NCBI RefSeq assembly: GCF_013128195.2
Contig: NZ_CP053452.2
Coordinates: 5,890,001 to 5,954,000, forward strand
From: Frigoriglobus tundricola
Lineage (GTDB): Bacteria; Planctomycetota; Planctomycetia; Gemmatales; Gemmataceae
Direction of reading: 5' to 3'
Length of the DNA: 64,000 nt
Position 1 is the stretch's first letter. The number at the start of each line of letters is the position of its first letter. The notes beneath the pieces are model-generated. The model saw nothing but the letters and a program-made list of their open reading frames with translations. It did not search any database and was not told the origin of the DNA. Positions 1-8,969 of this stretch are shown piece after piece. The position numbers and the translations under genes are program-made.

Positions 1-458
1 GTTGTGTGAGTCAACACGTGCCGCGCGGTGATTTTGTTGAGGCGATCATCATCAACGTCGAAATTGCCGGGCAGGTACTTGTTGAGGGGCTTGTCGAGAT
101 CGAACTTGCCGGCGTCCACCAGCTTTAGGACGGCATAGGCGAAGACCGGCTTGCTCAGGGACGCGGCTTCGAACACGGTCGTGTCGTCCACCGGGTCCCT
201 GGTCTTGCTGTTCTTGACCCCGAAGCCGCGGTGCCAGACGAGTTCGCCGTCGCGGACCAGCGCGATCGCCAACCCCGGCACGTCGGCCTCTTTCATCAGT
301 GCCGGTATGCGCTCCTCCAGGTGCGCGATGAGCTTCGCCTTCTCGACATCGGTTTTGAGGGGTACGGCCGGCGCCGCCTGGGGGGGCTCGGACCGAATGG
401 GCGGCGGGACGAGGATCAGGGCCGAGAGCGTGAACGCGACAGGCAACAGCACGCGCAT
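1..458 (-). CDS. Serine hydrolase, beta-lactamase class C-like (3' end outside window)
   Basis: My own translation of the minus strand from the ATG at 458 gives 152 residues before the window edge. A hydrophobic N-terminus (MRVLLPVAFTLSALILV) looks like an export signal. The mature part has the pattern of the beta-lactamase/penicillin-binding family (PF00144): PGLAIALVRDGELVW, then FEAASLSKPVFAYAVLKLVD, where SLSK is the SxxK motif with the catalytic Ser and Lys, then a DLDKPLNKYLP segment. The second and third catalytic motifs lie beyond position 1. Family members are peptidases, esterases or transglycosylation enzymes of the periplasm, and the substrate cannot be told from this part. A second family member is at 56596-58074. 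The AraC regulator downstream is on the same strand. Confidence 0.85.
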   Translation of the reverse strand, partial: MRVLLPVAFTLSALILVPPPIRSEPPQAAPAVPLKTDVEKAKLIAHLEERIPALMKEADVPGLAIALVRDGELVWHRGFGVKNSKTRDPVDDTTVFEAASLSKPVFAYAVLKLVDAGKFDLDKPLNKYLPGNFDVDDDRLNKITARHVLTHT

Positions 459-579
459 AGCGAACCCTTTCTTCGGTGTTCGTTGTTGGTGGAAATCGCC
501 CTTATGACCCGCAGAGGTGTGGGGCGATTCGAATAGCGGCCATTGTCTGCGGTACGAACCGTGGCGGTCTAGAACGAGA

Positions 580-1404
580 TTAAGATTCTTGAATCGGATT
601 TGGCCGACCGGTAATGCGGCGGTATTCCAAAGGGGAAAGGCCGGTCCATTTTTTGAAGGTCCGGCAGAAGTGACTTTGATCGGAAAACCCCAGGAGAAGT
701 GCCACTTCGCTCAGCGGCGTGTCGCTATTCGACAACATGCTCCGGGATCGCTCGATGCGCCGAGAACGGACGAACTCGCCGACGGTCACGCCGAAGTGTT
801 GTCGGAAACTCGTGGCCAGGTGGGTCAGATGAACTCCGGCATCGGCCGCGATCTCTTTGAGAGGGGGGACGTTGACGCACTCTTCGTGGAGCCGATCACG
901 AACGCGCTTAAGCCAGTGCGGGACACTCTTTTCGCGGCCCGTGTAGCGAACGGTTTCTGCCAGCAGGAGGAGCGCCAAGCCTTCAAATGCGACCCCCGAG
1001 ACCGCATCGAGATGGTGCAGTTCGTCGTAAATACGTCTCGCGATATGCCCGGCCCGACTGTGGCCCGTTTGTAATACAGGGGCCGACAAGCGCGACCGGT
1101 CGATCCCTTCGCAAAGGGTGGGAACAAATTCGATGTGTATGCACCGTCCCACTTCGGGCCACCGGTTCGAGTGTTCGAACCCGGCGGGGTGATAGATCAG
1201 CGAGCCGGGACGGAGGATCTCGCAGCGCCCGTTGAAACGCTCCTCGCACGTGCCATCGAGTACGAAACAAAAAAACGCGTCCACGTGTCCGTGCCGGGGG
1301 CAACAACAGCCCGCGGAATAGTGGGAGAGATCGACACAGAGGTCGGCCGAGGACCAACTCCGCTGACGGGCACCCAAAAACGTCCTCGGTTTGAGCTTGA
1401 GCAA
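580..1404 (-). CDS. AraC-family transcriptional regulator
   Basis: 274 residues. The N-terminal half has a cupin-like sensor pattern: HGHVDAFFCFVLDGT, then LRPGSLIYHPAGFEHSN, as in AraC effector-binding domains. The C-terminal ~100 residues are the double helix-turn-helix: PLKEIAADAGVHLTHLATSF (first HTH), FVRSRRIERSRSMLSNSD, and PLSEVALLLGFSDQSHFCRT (second HTH, with the family signature GFSDQSHFCRTFKKWTGLSP). The protein is a DNA-binding activator or repressor responding to a small ligand. It lies downstream of the sugar-acid dehydratase gene on the same strand, separated by a large hairpin repeat, so control of sugar-acid use is possible but inferred only from position. An alternative is autoregulation of unrelated targets. 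Confidence 0.93.
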   Translation of the reverse strand: MLKLKPRTFLGARQRSWSSADLCVDLSHYSAGCCCPRHGHVDAFFCFVLDGTCEERFNGRCEILRPGSLIYHPAGFEHSNRWPEVGRCIHIEFVPTLCEGIDRSRLSAPVLQTGHSRAGHIARRIYDELHHLDAVSGVAFEGLALLLLAETVRYTGREKSVPHWLKRVRDRLHEECVNVPPLKEIAADAGVHLTHLATSFRQHFGVTVGEFVRSRRIERSRSMLSNSDTPLSEVALLLGFSDQSHFCRTFKKWTGLSPLEYRRITGRPNPIQES

Positions 1405-1464
1405 AGCAACACCCCGAACGGCGCGGCGAAAGAGAACGCTTTTCGCTCTATCTTAGTGCCGTAT

Positions 1465-1577
1465 CCCTGGGACCGCGGGCCTCTGGCCCGCTCGTTTTCG
1501 CCCACGCGATTGCTCCGACACACATCGTGTCGCGACACCGGCTGCGGAGCAGCGGGCGGGACGCCCGCGGTCCCAGG
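1465..1577. repeat. Long inverted repeat, family A (CTGGGACCGCGGGC)
   Basis: The arms at about 1465-1491 and 1551-1577 are nearly perfect reverse complements, with cores CCTGGGACCGCGGGC and GCCCGCGGTCCCAGG. The same arm core recurs at 16961-17045 and 39594-39647, and a single half is near 58104. The element fills the gap between the dehydratase gene and the AraC gene, both on the minus strand. It could form a large hairpin and act as a terminator. No transposase or target duplication is visible. Confidence 0.85.
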
Positions 1578-1599
1578 AATGCGCTTCCACGCTCGCGTA

Positions 1600-3558
1600 T
1601 CACCGGGCTCCGCTCAGCTTCGCGATGATCGCATCCGGGTCGTACACGCAACCGCCCCACACGCCGCCGCTGGCGTGCTGGAGTGCGGCCCAGAGGCACG
1701 TGTCCGCCGGCAGCGCCGGGTCCGGGGTGAGGTCCGCGCGCGGGGCGCGCGCTGCCAGTTCCGCGCTGCCCCAGTTCGGGCCGTGCTCGCCGCTCGGGTC
1801 GCCGACCAGATCGATCGTCCCTTCCAACTTGTTGCGATCGATCACGATGCGGATGAGGTCGCCGTCGCGAAGCTTGCCGATCGGACCGCCCGCGAGCGCC
1901 TCCGGCGACACGTGTCCGATGCACGCACCGGTCGAAACGCCGCTGAACCGCGCGTCGGTAATCACCGCGACCTGCTTCCCCCATTTGAGGTGCTTCAGCG
2001 CGGAGGTCACCTGATACGTCTCCTCCATTCCGCTGCCCATCGGCCCGCGGCAGCACAGCACCAGCACGTCGCCCGGCACGACCTTGCGGTCGCCTTCGCC
2101 CTTAATGGCCTTGATCGCGTCCTTTTCGCGAATGAACACCTTCGCCGGACCGAGTTTGCGGTACACGCCGTCGGCATCGACAACGCTCGGGTCGATGGCA
2201 GTCGATTTGATGACGCACCCGTCCGGTGCGAGGTTCCCGCGCGGGAACGTGACGGTACTCGTCAGCCCGCGCTTCCGGGCCAGGTCCGGCGCCATGATGA
2301 CAGTGTCCGGATCGATCTTGTCGCGGGTGCGGAGCAGGTCGCGGAGCCGCGTGCGGCGTTCGGACTTCGCCCACCACTCCAGCACCGTGCCCAGTGTCTC
2401 GCCGCTCACGGTGAGGGCGTCGAGTTGGAGCAACCCGAGGTCGCGCAGGTGGAGCATCACCTCCGGCACGCCGCCCGCCAGGAACACCCGCATCGTCGGG
2501 TGGTTCATCGGGCCGTTCGGCAGCGCGTCCACGAGCCGCGGCACCCGGCGGTTGAAGAACGTCCAGTCCTCGATGGTCGGCCGCTTGATGCCCGCATGGA
2601 ACGCGACCGCCGGCGTATGGAGAAGGAGGTTGGTGCTGCCGCCGAACGCTGCGAACACCGCGAGCGCGTTTTTGAACGCCGCTTCGGTGAGGACGTCCGG
2701 CGTGCGGATCCCGCGGTTGGACATCTCGAATAGTGCCCGTGCCGACCGGCGGGCCGTGTCCAGCCAAATGGGTTGCCCCGACGGGGCGAGTGCCGCGTGC
2801 GGGAGCGTGAGGCCGAGCGCCTCGGCGATCACCTGCGATGTGGCCGCGGTCCCGAGGAACTGGCACCCGCCGCCGGGCGACGCGCAGGCGTGGCACCCGG
2901 CCTCCGCCGCCTGCTCCAGGCTGATATCGCCGGCCACGTACCGCGCGCCGATCGTCTGCACCTTCCCGGTGTCTTCGTGCCCGGCTTCGCCCGCCAGCAT
3001 CACCCCGCCGGGCACCAGGATCGTCGGGTGGTGGTGCTGCGACGCCAGCGCCATCATCATCGCCGGCAACCCCTTGTCGCAGGTCGCGACGCCCATGACG
3101 CCGGCGCGCGTCGGGTGCGATCGCATCAGCCGGCGCATCACCTGCGACGCGTCGTTGCGGTACGGCAGGCTGTCGTACATGCCGGCGGTGCCCTGGGTGC
3201 GGCCGTCGCACGGGTCGGTCACCGCGCCCGCGAACGGGAGGCACCGGAGCCGCGCGAACTCTTCTGCCGCCGCCTTCACCAGCAACCCGACTTCCCAGTG
3301 CCCCGAGTGGAACCCGAGCGCGATCGGCGTGCCGTCCTCCGCCCGCAGCCCGCCGTGCGTGCTGATGATGGTGAACTCTTTGCCGCCGAGCAGCGCCGGG
3401 CTCCAGCCCATGCCGACGTTCTGCGTCCAGCCGAACAGGTCGCCGCTCGGCGCGTGCCGCAGCAGGTCGTCCGTGAGCGGGAGCGCGCCCTTCGGGCCGC
3501 TGGCGGTGGTGACGAGTTCGTAAGCGGAGTCGGGCGTGTCGAGAATGTCGGACGGCAT
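1600..3558 (-). CDS. yjhG: YjhG/YagF-type dehydratase (IlvD/Edd family), probable D-xylonate dehydratase
   Basis: 652 residues from the ATG at 3558 ([15 protein letters not shown]). An upstream in-frame extension to 3657 exists but would run through the terminator hairpin and into the end of the neighbouring gene, so it is rejected. The protein matches the IlvD/Edd dehydratase fold end to end: [40 protein letters not shown] and [16 protein letters not shown] carry the cysteines expected to bind the iron-sulfur cluster. The N-terminal [16 protein letters not shown] and the length near 650 (against ~560-615 for IlvD and Edd) fit the YjhG/YagF subfamily, whose E. coli members dehydrate D-xylonate. 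The substrate is inferred from subfamily only. No xylose dehydrogenase or aldolase gene lies next to it. Confidence 0.9.
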   Translation of the reverse strand: MPSDILDTPDSAYELVTTASGPKGALPLTDDLLRHAPSGDLFGWTQNVGMGWSPALLGGKEFTIISTHGGLRAEDGTPIALGFHSGHWEVGLLVKAAAEEFARLRCLPFAGAVTDPCDGRTQGTAGMYDSLPYRNDASQVMRRLMRSHPTRAGVMGVATCDKGLPAMMMALASQHHHPTILVPGGVMLAGEAGHEDTGKVQTIGARYVAGDISLEQAAEAGCHACASPGGGCQFLGTAATSQVIAEALGLTLPHAALAPSGQPIWLDTARRSARALFEMSNRGIRTPDVLTEAAFKNALAVFAAFGGSTNLLLHTPAVAFHAGIKRPTIEDWTFFNRRVPRLVDALPNGPMNHPTMRVFLAGGVPEVMLHLRDLGLLQLDALTVSGETLGTVLEWWAKSERRTRLRDLLRTRDKIDPDTVIMAPDLARKRGLTSTVTFPRGNLAPDGCVIKSTAIDPSVVDADGVYRKLGPAKVFIREKDAIKAIKGEGDRKVVPGDVLVLCCRGPMGSGMEETYQVTSALKHLKWGKQVAVITDARFSGVSTGACIGHVSPEALAGGPIGKLRDGDLIRIVIDRNKLEGTIDLVGDPSGEHGPNWGSAELAARAPRADLTPDPALPADTCLWAALQHASGGVWGGCVYDPDAIIAKLSGAR

Positions 3559-3574
3559 GGGTGATCTCGAAAAA

Positions 3575-3612
3575 CGGTGAAGGCGGCCGCTCGTGACAGC
3601 GACCGCCTTCAG
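3575..3612 (-). terminator. Hairpin after the sigma factor gene
   Basis: GAAGGCGG and CCGCCTTC arms with GGTCGC/GCGGCC flanks form a stem in the 79-bp gap between the end of the ECF sigma gene (3638) and the start of the dehydratase gene (3558), both on the minus strand. It fits a Rho-independent stem, though without a strong U tract. Confidence 0.5.
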
Positions 3613-3637
3613 GATACACCACGGACCGGCAGCGGCT

Positions 3638-5404
3638 TCACTTCTCCGGTTTCGCATCGATCCGGGCGCCGAGACACTGCACTAAACGTGCACCGATGTC
3701 AAGCCCCTCGAAGCGAGAGTCCACGGCCTTCACTTGCCACGGCCCGGCGCCCTTCTTCGTGAGCGTCACGAACAGGTACCCGGTCGAGCCGCTCAGGCCG
3801 TCGTCGAAAAACAGCGTGCGGCGGAACGCCACCTCGATCTGCGTGTCGGTGATGAGTATCGCGACCGGGTGCGGCATAGTATCGCAGCTTTCGACTTTCC
3901 GCACGCGCCCCCTCTCCGGGGGCAGACTCCCCTTCCTGATCTGGCCGAGCGCGTTTTCGGGAACGGCTTCCGGCACGGTCAGCTTCCGTGCGTCGGCGTT
4001 TTTTTCGGCCAACGCGAGGCGCAGGAACTCCTCCGCGACCGCCCAGACCGGTCGCGACCCCCGCGCCTGTTCCGGCTTCCGGTACTCGTCCACCTCCGCG
4101 CCGCCCGACTCGCGATTGAACTTGCCATCGAGGTAGTCGCCGATCAGCTCGAACGCTTCCGCTTCGTCAGCGACGCCGGATTCCCGCACCCGCCACGCCC
4201 CGGCCGCGTCCGCGCGCTCCAGTGTCACGGTCACGTACCCGTCGGCCGGTTCCGCGTCCGGCCGCCGTTTCAGATTGGCACGCTCGGTGACGACCAGTAC
4301 GCGCGAATCGTTGATGACGATCGTTGCGAGCTTCACGCGCTTCAGACCCGAGGCTTGAAGTTCCTTCACGTGCCGTTCCGTGAGCGTGTCGCCCAGTTTG
4401 AGAGCCCGATCCGGTTTGTCGTCGATGACGAGCGACAGGTATTCGGTCGCGATGTCCCACGCGGTTTCGGGCGGCGGCTTTTTCGGTTCCGGGCTCCGTC
4501 TGGGCCGTTCCAGCTTGTGACCCGCCGATAGCAGTGCGGGCTCGACCATCGGCGTCGGGGCTCGCGGCGCAACCCGGGCCGCCACGGCGAGCGCGCCGCC
4601 AGCCGTCAGGGCGAGGGCGCCGCAACACGCCAAGGCCCATTTCCATTTCGACAACCACATGGTTCGGGTCACTCCGTTTGCGAGGGAAGAGATAGCGGTG
4701 GGAGCGGCGCGTCCGGTCACGAAACCGACGGCGGCTGCCGTGACGGGCGGCGGAACGGCCAGCGCGGGCGTGGCAAGTGCCCCCGCGAGCGGCGGGACGC
4801 CGATGGCGAGTCCCGCGCCGAGTCAGCCGGGCGCGCAGGCGGTCGCGCCCCTGCTCCAGGCCGTATTTGACGCGGTTCACGGGCCAGCCGAGCCGGGCCG
4901 CGGCCTCGTCGCGGGAGAGCCCTTCGACGCAGCACAGGATCAGCGGATCGCGGTACTTCTCCGGAAGCCGGGCGAGTTCCTCGTGCAACGCGGCTTCGGC
5001 CTCGCGCACGGTCAGGTCGTCGAGCGCGCCGCCGGGTCGGCCGCCGGCCGGTTCGAGATCCGTCGGCTCGGCGCGCCGCGCGCCCGCCCGCGCGACGCTA
5101 CGCGCCAGGCGACCGCGTGCAGCCACCCGCCGACCGCGGCGCCGGTTCGAAGCCCGCCGGCTTTCCGCGCGAACACGAGGAACGTCGCTTGGAACGCGTC
5201 CTCGGCGGCGTGGTGGTCGCGCGTCAGCCGCCGACACACCGCCCACACCACCGGCCCGTACCGCAACACGAGGGTGCGGAACGCCTGCTCGTCGCCGGCC
5301 GACGCGAACCGCCGAAGCAGCTCCGCGTCCGGCACGCCGTCGCATGCGCCGGCTTGAACCGGGCCTCGAATGAACCTGGCCACGCCTTCTGCTTGGAACA
5401 TCAT
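3638..5404 (-). CDS. ECF sigma factor fused to a membrane-anchored C-terminal domain, interrupted by two compensating frameshifts
   Basis: Read as one gene it would encode about 588 residues. From the ATG at 5404 (GGAGG just upstream; a second ATG at 5401 is equally possible) the first ~105 residues are sigma region 2: [52 protein letters not shown]. Near 5078-5096 the coding frame moves, and region 4 is read in the shifted frame ([50 protein letters not shown]). Near 4812-4818 it returns to the original frame and continues [14 protein letters not shown], then a membrane segment ([17 protein letters not shown]) and a secreted-side domain of ~290 residues ending at 3638. Such anchored extensions are known in planctomycete ECF01-type sigma factors. 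The net shift is zero. Either the gene is damaged or the sequence has two indel errors. If it is truly broken, translation could restart at 4660 (MWLSKWK). Confidence 0.75.
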
Positions 5405-5522
5405 GTCCTCCGTGGGAATAGTGCGTCTCCTTCGCGAAACGGCAGAACAATTCTCGCAGCTTTACCCGCGACGCCCCCGCGGATACCATGTCGCCGTTCG
5501 ACCTTTCACGGAGCTACTACAT

Positions 5523-6695
5523 ATGCGTCGCGCTCTCCCCGCACTGATCGTCACCCTCGGCATGGCGTCGGCCGCGTGCGCCGACGGCAAGGGCACCGGC
5601 CCGGCGTTCGAGCAGGACACGTTCGGCAAGTTGCCGGCCACGAAGACCAAAGACGGCAAGGACGTGCCCGGCCCGACCGTCACGCGGTACACGCTCGTCA
5701 ACAAGAACGGCGTGACCGTGAAGTGCATCGAATACGGCGCGATCATCACCGAGATCAACGTGCCCGACAAGGCCGGCAAGTTCGCCGACGTGGTCCTCGG
5801 GTACGACAAGCTCGACGACTACCTGAAGGGCAGCCCGTACTTCGGCACGAACGCCGGGCGGTGCGCGAACCGCGTCGCGAACGCGAAGTTCACCCTCGAC
5901 GGCAAGGAGTACAAGCTCGCGGCCAACAACGCCCCGCACAGCCTGCACGGCGGCGAGAAGGGGTTCGACAAGAAGTTCTGGAAGGGCGAACCGAGCCTCA
6001 CCGCCACCGGCCCGAGCGTGAAGTTCAGCTACACCAGCCCGGACGGCGAAGAGGGCTACCCCGGCCGGCTCGCGGTCGTCGTCAGCTACACGCTCACCGA
6101 CAGCAACGAGCTGGTGATCGAGTACCGCGCGACCACCGACAAGACGACCGTCTGCAACCTCGCGCACCACAGCTACTTCAACCTCGCCGGCCACAACAGC
6201 GGGGACATCAAGGGCCACGAGGTCACGATCGCGGCGAAGAATTACACCCCCGGCGACGAGACGCTCATCCCCACGGGCAAGATCGAGCCGGTCGCGGGAA
6301 CCGCGTTCGACTTTACGAAGTCGAAGGCCATCGGGACGGATCTGGAAAAGGCCGGCGGGAAGCCGATCGGCTTCGACCTGAACTACGTGCTGGACAAGGG
6401 CACCACCCCCCGGCCGGAACTGGCCGCGAAGGTGGTCGAGCCGAAGAGCGGGCGCACGCTGGAGATCTTCACCACCGAACCGGGGTTGCAGTTCTACAGC
6501 GGCAACTTCCTGGACGGCTCGAACACGGGGAAGGGCGGCGCGGTGTACAAGCAGTACAACGGGTTCTGCGCGGAAGCCCAGAAGTTCCCCGACTCGATCA
6601 ACAAGCCGGAGTGGAAGGACAAGTCCAACGTGGTCCTGAAGCCGGGCGAGACCTACAAGCAGACCACCATCTACCAGTTCGGCGTGGCGAAGTAG
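5523..6695 (+). CDS. galM: Aldose 1-epimerase (galactose mutarotase), secreted form
   Basis: 390 residues from the ATG at 5523, preceded by GGAG. An upstream in-frame ATG at 5370 lies inside the divergent sigma gene and is not chosen. The N-terminus MRRALPALIVTLGMASAACA is a signal peptide, possibly with a lipobox-like end, so the enzyme acts outside the cytoplasm. It interconverts alpha and beta anomers of hexoses. GalM hallmarks are visible: YGTNAGRCANRV-like binding loop (YFGTNAGRCANRVA), HSLHGGEKGFDKKFW, the catalytic His in NLAHHSYFNLAGH, and the C-terminal catalytic Glu in FCAEAQKFPDSIN. Length is somewhat above the ~340 of cytosolic GalM because of the leader and a ~30-residue linker. 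It stands alone, divergent from the sigma factor gene. Confidence 0.95.
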   Translation: MRRALPALIVTLGMASAACADGKGTGPAFEQDTFGKLPATKTKDGKDVPGPTVTRYTLVNKNGVTVKCIEYGAIITEINVPDKAGKFADVVLGYDKLDDYLKGSPYFGTNAGRCANRVANAKFTLDGKEYKLAANNAPHSLHGGEKGFDKKFWKGEPSLTATGPSVKFSYTSPDGEEGYPGRLAVVVSYTLTDSNELVIEYRATTDKTTVCNLAHHSYFNLAGHNSGDIKGHEVTIAAKNYTPGDETLIPTGKIEPVAGTAFDFTKSKAIGTDLEKAGGKPIGFDLNYVLDKGTTPRPELAAKVVEPKSGRTLEIFTTEPGLQFYSGNFLDGSNTGKGGAVYKQYNGFCAEAQKFPDSINKPEWKDKSNVVLKPGETYKQTTIYQFGVAK

Positions 6696-6712
6696 GCAAC
6701 TGTCGAGTCGCA

Positions 6713-6791
6713 AGTCATAAAGTCGCAAGTCGTAAAGTCGAAGACCAGAGAGGATTTGGTCTTCGACTTTACGACTTGCGACTTTATGACT
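6713..6791. repeat. Long inverted repeat, family B (GTCGTAAAGTCG)
   Basis: The arms at ~6713-6747 and ~6757-6791 pair almost perfectly (AGTCGTAAAGTCGAAGACC against GGTCTTCGACTTTACGACT). It lies between the convergent galM and Gly/Pro-rich genes. Two further elements with the same arm vocabulary (GACTTTACGAC) are at 32614-32705 and 33223-33317. It probably works as a bidirectional terminator. Confidence 0.85.
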
Positions 6792-6799
6792 GGTGCATC

Positions 6800-7228
6800 T
6801 CAGTCCTTCGTCGGCGGACCGCCCTTACCACCGCCGCCCGGACCGCCACCCGGTCCGCCCTTGCCGCCTCCCTGACCACCGAAGCCGCCCGGACCACGAC
6901 CGGGGCCGCGTTCCTTCAGTTCCTTGTACGCCTTCTTTTGATCGTCGGTGAGCAACTTGTTAATCTTGGTGTCCACGTCCTTTTGCAACTCGTCCAGCTC
7001 CTTCTTCTGAGCGTCCGTCAGCTTGAGTTGGTCCTGCACGAAGGCAGGCATGATCTGCCCGATCGCCGGTCCGAAGCCGCCCTTCATGCCGGGGCCACCC
7101 TTACCACCGGGGCCACCGTCGCCCTTCCCGCCTTGTCCGCCCTTCCCGCCTTCAGGGGGCTGAGCAGTGGAGAGAGAAGCCATCGCCAGCGTCGCGCCGA
7201 CGAACATCACCGCAGCGAGGATACGCAT
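6800..7228 (-). CDS. Small secreted Gly/Pro-rich protein with a Spy/CpxP-like helical segment
   Basis: 142 residues. A clear signal peptide (MRILAAVMFVGATLAMASLSTAQ) is followed by a GGKGGQGG-type low-complexity stretch. A central helical module has the LTxxQ pattern (QDQLKLTDAQKKELDELQKD, then LLTDDQKKAYKELKERG), and a second Gly/Pro-rich tail follows. The LTxxQ-like helices recall the Spy/CpxP periplasmic family, known in planctomycetes as many short secreted proteins. It is a paralogue of the next gene at 7376-8101: the helical core and the ERGPGRGPGG junction match almost word for word, but this copy has no EF-hands. A role in periplasmic stress or chaperoning is only an inference. Confidence 0.8.
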   Translation of the reverse strand: MRILAAVMFVGATLAMASLSTAQPPEGGKGGQGGKGDGGPGGKGGPGMKGGFGPAIGQIMPAFVQDQLKLTDAQKKELDELQKDVDTKINKLLTDDQKKAYKELKERGPGRGPGGFGGQGGGKGGPGGGPGGGGKGGPPTKD

Positions 7229-7334
7229 TTCCGATCTCCCGTAGTTCGTGTGTAACAGCCGACAAATTGCTAAACGGCCGTGTTGCCCGGCCGAGACGTG
7301 AATGTACCGGATTTCCGGTCGCGGGCTTGAAACA

Positions 7335-7364
7335 ACGAACCCCGCCGAAAGGGGCGGGGTTCGT
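7335..7364 (-). terminator. Hairpin after the EF-hand protein gene
   Basis: ACGAACCCCGCC and GGCGGGGTTCGT form a 12-bp perfect stem with a short GAAAGG-type loop, just past the stop of the gene at 7376 on the minus strand. This is a good intrinsic terminator candidate and also separates the two paralogues. Confidence 0.7.
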
Positions 7365-7375
7365 GTGCTTGAGAG

Positions 7376-8101
7376 TCACTCCGACGGCGGAGGGGGAGGC
7401 GGAGGAGGATTGCCGCCAGGACCGCCAGGACCGCCAGGACCACTGGGAGGACCGAAGCCACCGGGACCGCCGGGGCCGCCCGGGCCGCGCCCGGGGCCGC
7501 GTTCCTTGATCTCCTTGTAGGTCTTCTTCTGCTCGTCGGTGAGCAGTTTCTCAATCTTGCCGTCGGCCTCTTTCTGTATCGTGTCGAGTTGCTTCTTTTG
7601 CGCGTCGGTGAGGTTCAGTTGGTCCTGAATGAAAAAGGGCATGAGCTGCCCGATGGGCGGCGGTCCACCGAATCCGCCCGGCCCACCGGGGCCGCCGAAC
7701 CCGCCCGGCCCGCCGAAGCCGCCGCTACCGAGTGCGTCCACTTCCTTCGTGAACAGCGCGGTCAGTTCGTCCTTCGTGACGACACCGTCCTTATTAACAT
7801 CGGCGCGGTCGAACAGCGGGTGGAGGCGGGTATCGGTCACCTCTTCCTTCGTGAGCTTGCTGTCGCCGTTTTTGTCGAACTTCAGCATCCGCGCGACCAG
7901 TTCCTCAACGGGCGTTGTCCGCCCGCCGCCCGGCCCACCGGGGCCGAATCCGCCCGGGCCACCGGGGCCGCCCGGTCCGCCTTTCCCGCCCTTGCCCCCC
8001 TTGCCCCCCTTGCCGGGGGGCTGGTCCGGCGGTTGGGCGGTTGAGAACGCGGCTACCGTCAGTAGCGCGCCGACGAAGAGAGCCACCGCGACGTATCGCA
8101 T
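7376..8101 (-). CDS. Secreted Gly/Pro-rich protein with two EF-hand motifs and a Spy-like segment
   Basis: 241 residues. Signal peptide MRYVAVALFVGALLTVAAFSTAQ, then a GGPGGPGG collagen-like spacer, then two canonical EF-hand loops: DKNGDSKLTKEE and DVNKDGVVTKDE, with Ca-binding Asp/Asn at the expected positions. After another Gly/Pro stretch comes the helical LTxxQ segment (LTDAQKKQLDTIQKEAD, LLTDEQKKTYKEIKERG) shared with the gene at 6800-7228, and a proline-run C-terminus. The tandem pair looks like a duplication in which one copy gained or lost the EF-hand insert. Calcium binding is a fair prediction. The function is unknown. Confidence 0.85.
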   Translation of the reverse strand: MRYVAVALFVGALLTVAAFSTAQPPDQPPGKGGKGGKGGKGGPGGPGGPGGFGPGGPGGGRTTPVEELVARMLKFDKNGDSKLTKEEVTDTRLHPLFDRADVNKDGVVTKDELTALFTKEVDALGSGGFGGPGGFGGPGGPGGFGGPPPIGQLMPFFIQDQLNLTDAQKKQLDTIQKEADGKIEKLLTDEQKKTYKEIKERGPGRGPGGPGGPGGFGPPSGPGGPGGPGGNPPPPPPPPSE

Positions 8102-8141
8102 TGCAAAAACCTTGTGTGAGTGGTGAGGTGCCGGGGGCGGA

Positions 8142-8825
8142 TTATTTCGGCCCCATGTCCGCGTCGGCCGGCGTGTGGCCGATGACGATTTCGTAATACG
8201 CCTGGAGCTCGCCGATCTTCGAGTCCTTCACCGGCTTGAAGTCCACGAGGATCAGTTCGCGGTCGATGACGTCGCGGAGGCCGCCGAACACGCCGTCGCG
8301 GGCGTTGCCCGCGTGCCCGCGGATCATGAACTGGCTGGTGATCAGCTCGCGGTTGCCCTTCTTCACCTTGAAGTGGATGTGCGGGGCGGGGCGCCCGGGG
8401 TACGGCACCGGCTTGATGGTGCGGAACCGGTACTCGCCCTTGTCCGTGGTCGTGCAGCGGCCGAACCCCTGGAAGTTCTTGTCCTGCTGCCGGGCCTTCG
8501 GGCCGCTGTCGGACGAGTGCAGGTACACCTGATTGGCGTCGCACTGCCAGATCTCGACCACCGCGTTCTTGACCGGTGCGCCGTTGACGTCGAACACCTT
8601 GCCGGTGAGGTGCGTCACCTCGCCCAGTGCGGGCGTGGTGTTCTTCCCGATGATGATGAGGTCGTTGTCGGTGTCGAGCGGGATCTTGTCCGGGTAAAAC
8701 GGCCCCTCGGTCATCGGGGGCGTGCGGAGGAGTTGCTCCGCGAACAGGGCCGGCGTGAAGAACGCGGACGCGCCGAGCGCGCCGAGGAACGCGCGCCGGT
8801 TGGGGTCGAACTGCGGACGGCTCAT
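8142..8825 (-). CDS. Intradiol ring-cleavage dioxygenase family protein, Tat-exported
   Basis: 227 residues. The N-terminus RRAFLGALGASAFFTPALF is a twin-arginine type signal, so the protein is likely exported after folding. The body is the intradiol dioxygenase fold (PF00775): TEGPFYPDKIPLDTDNDL, LTGKVFDVNGAPVKNAVVEI, WQCDANQVYLHSSD, then PYPGRPAPHIHFKVKK with the Tyr/His/His ligands of the non-haem Fe(III). Classical enzymes open catechol or protocatechuate rings. Exported planctomycete members have uncertain substrates. No neighbouring aromatic catabolism gene is present, so a lignin- or polyphenol-related role is speculative. Confidence 0.9.
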   Translation of the reverse strand: MSRPQFDPNRRAFLGALGASAFFTPALFAEQLLRTPPMTEGPFYPDKIPLDTDNDLIIIGKNTTPALGEVTHLTGKVFDVNGAPVKNAVVEIWQCDANQVYLHSSDSGPKARQQDKNFQGFGRCTTTDKGEYRFRTIKPVPYPGRPAPHIHFKVKKGNRELITSQFMIRGHAGNARDGVFGGLRDVIDRELILVDFKPVKDSKIGELQAYYEIVIGHTPADADMGPK

Positions 8826-8969
8826 GGTCGTTCCGGGGTTGGTCGGAAGCGGGCAAGTTTCGCGGGAGAAGCGAGCCCCCCGCCATGTTGGAAACGAATC
8901 CGGCCGACCCGGCGAGACGGGCTCATGAGTTTCTCATCGTGCCGGACGCGGCCGCGTTCGGACCGTAAT

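Noticed and set aside
3638..5404. Programmed ribosomal frameshifting in the sigma gene
   Set aside because: No slippery heptamer followed by a structure was found at either site, two opposite shifts would be needed, and similar indels occur in other genes here.
5117..7255. 712-codon frame across galM and the next gene on the plus strand
   Set aside because: It runs through galM in another frame and through a hairpin repeat. The text is basic low complexity, unlike a protein.
7381..8000. Repeated GGACCGCCGGG-type units as a possible CRISPR or minisatellite
   Set aside because: The repeats are codons for Gly/Pro runs inside the EF-hand protein gene, with irregular spacing and no unique spacers.
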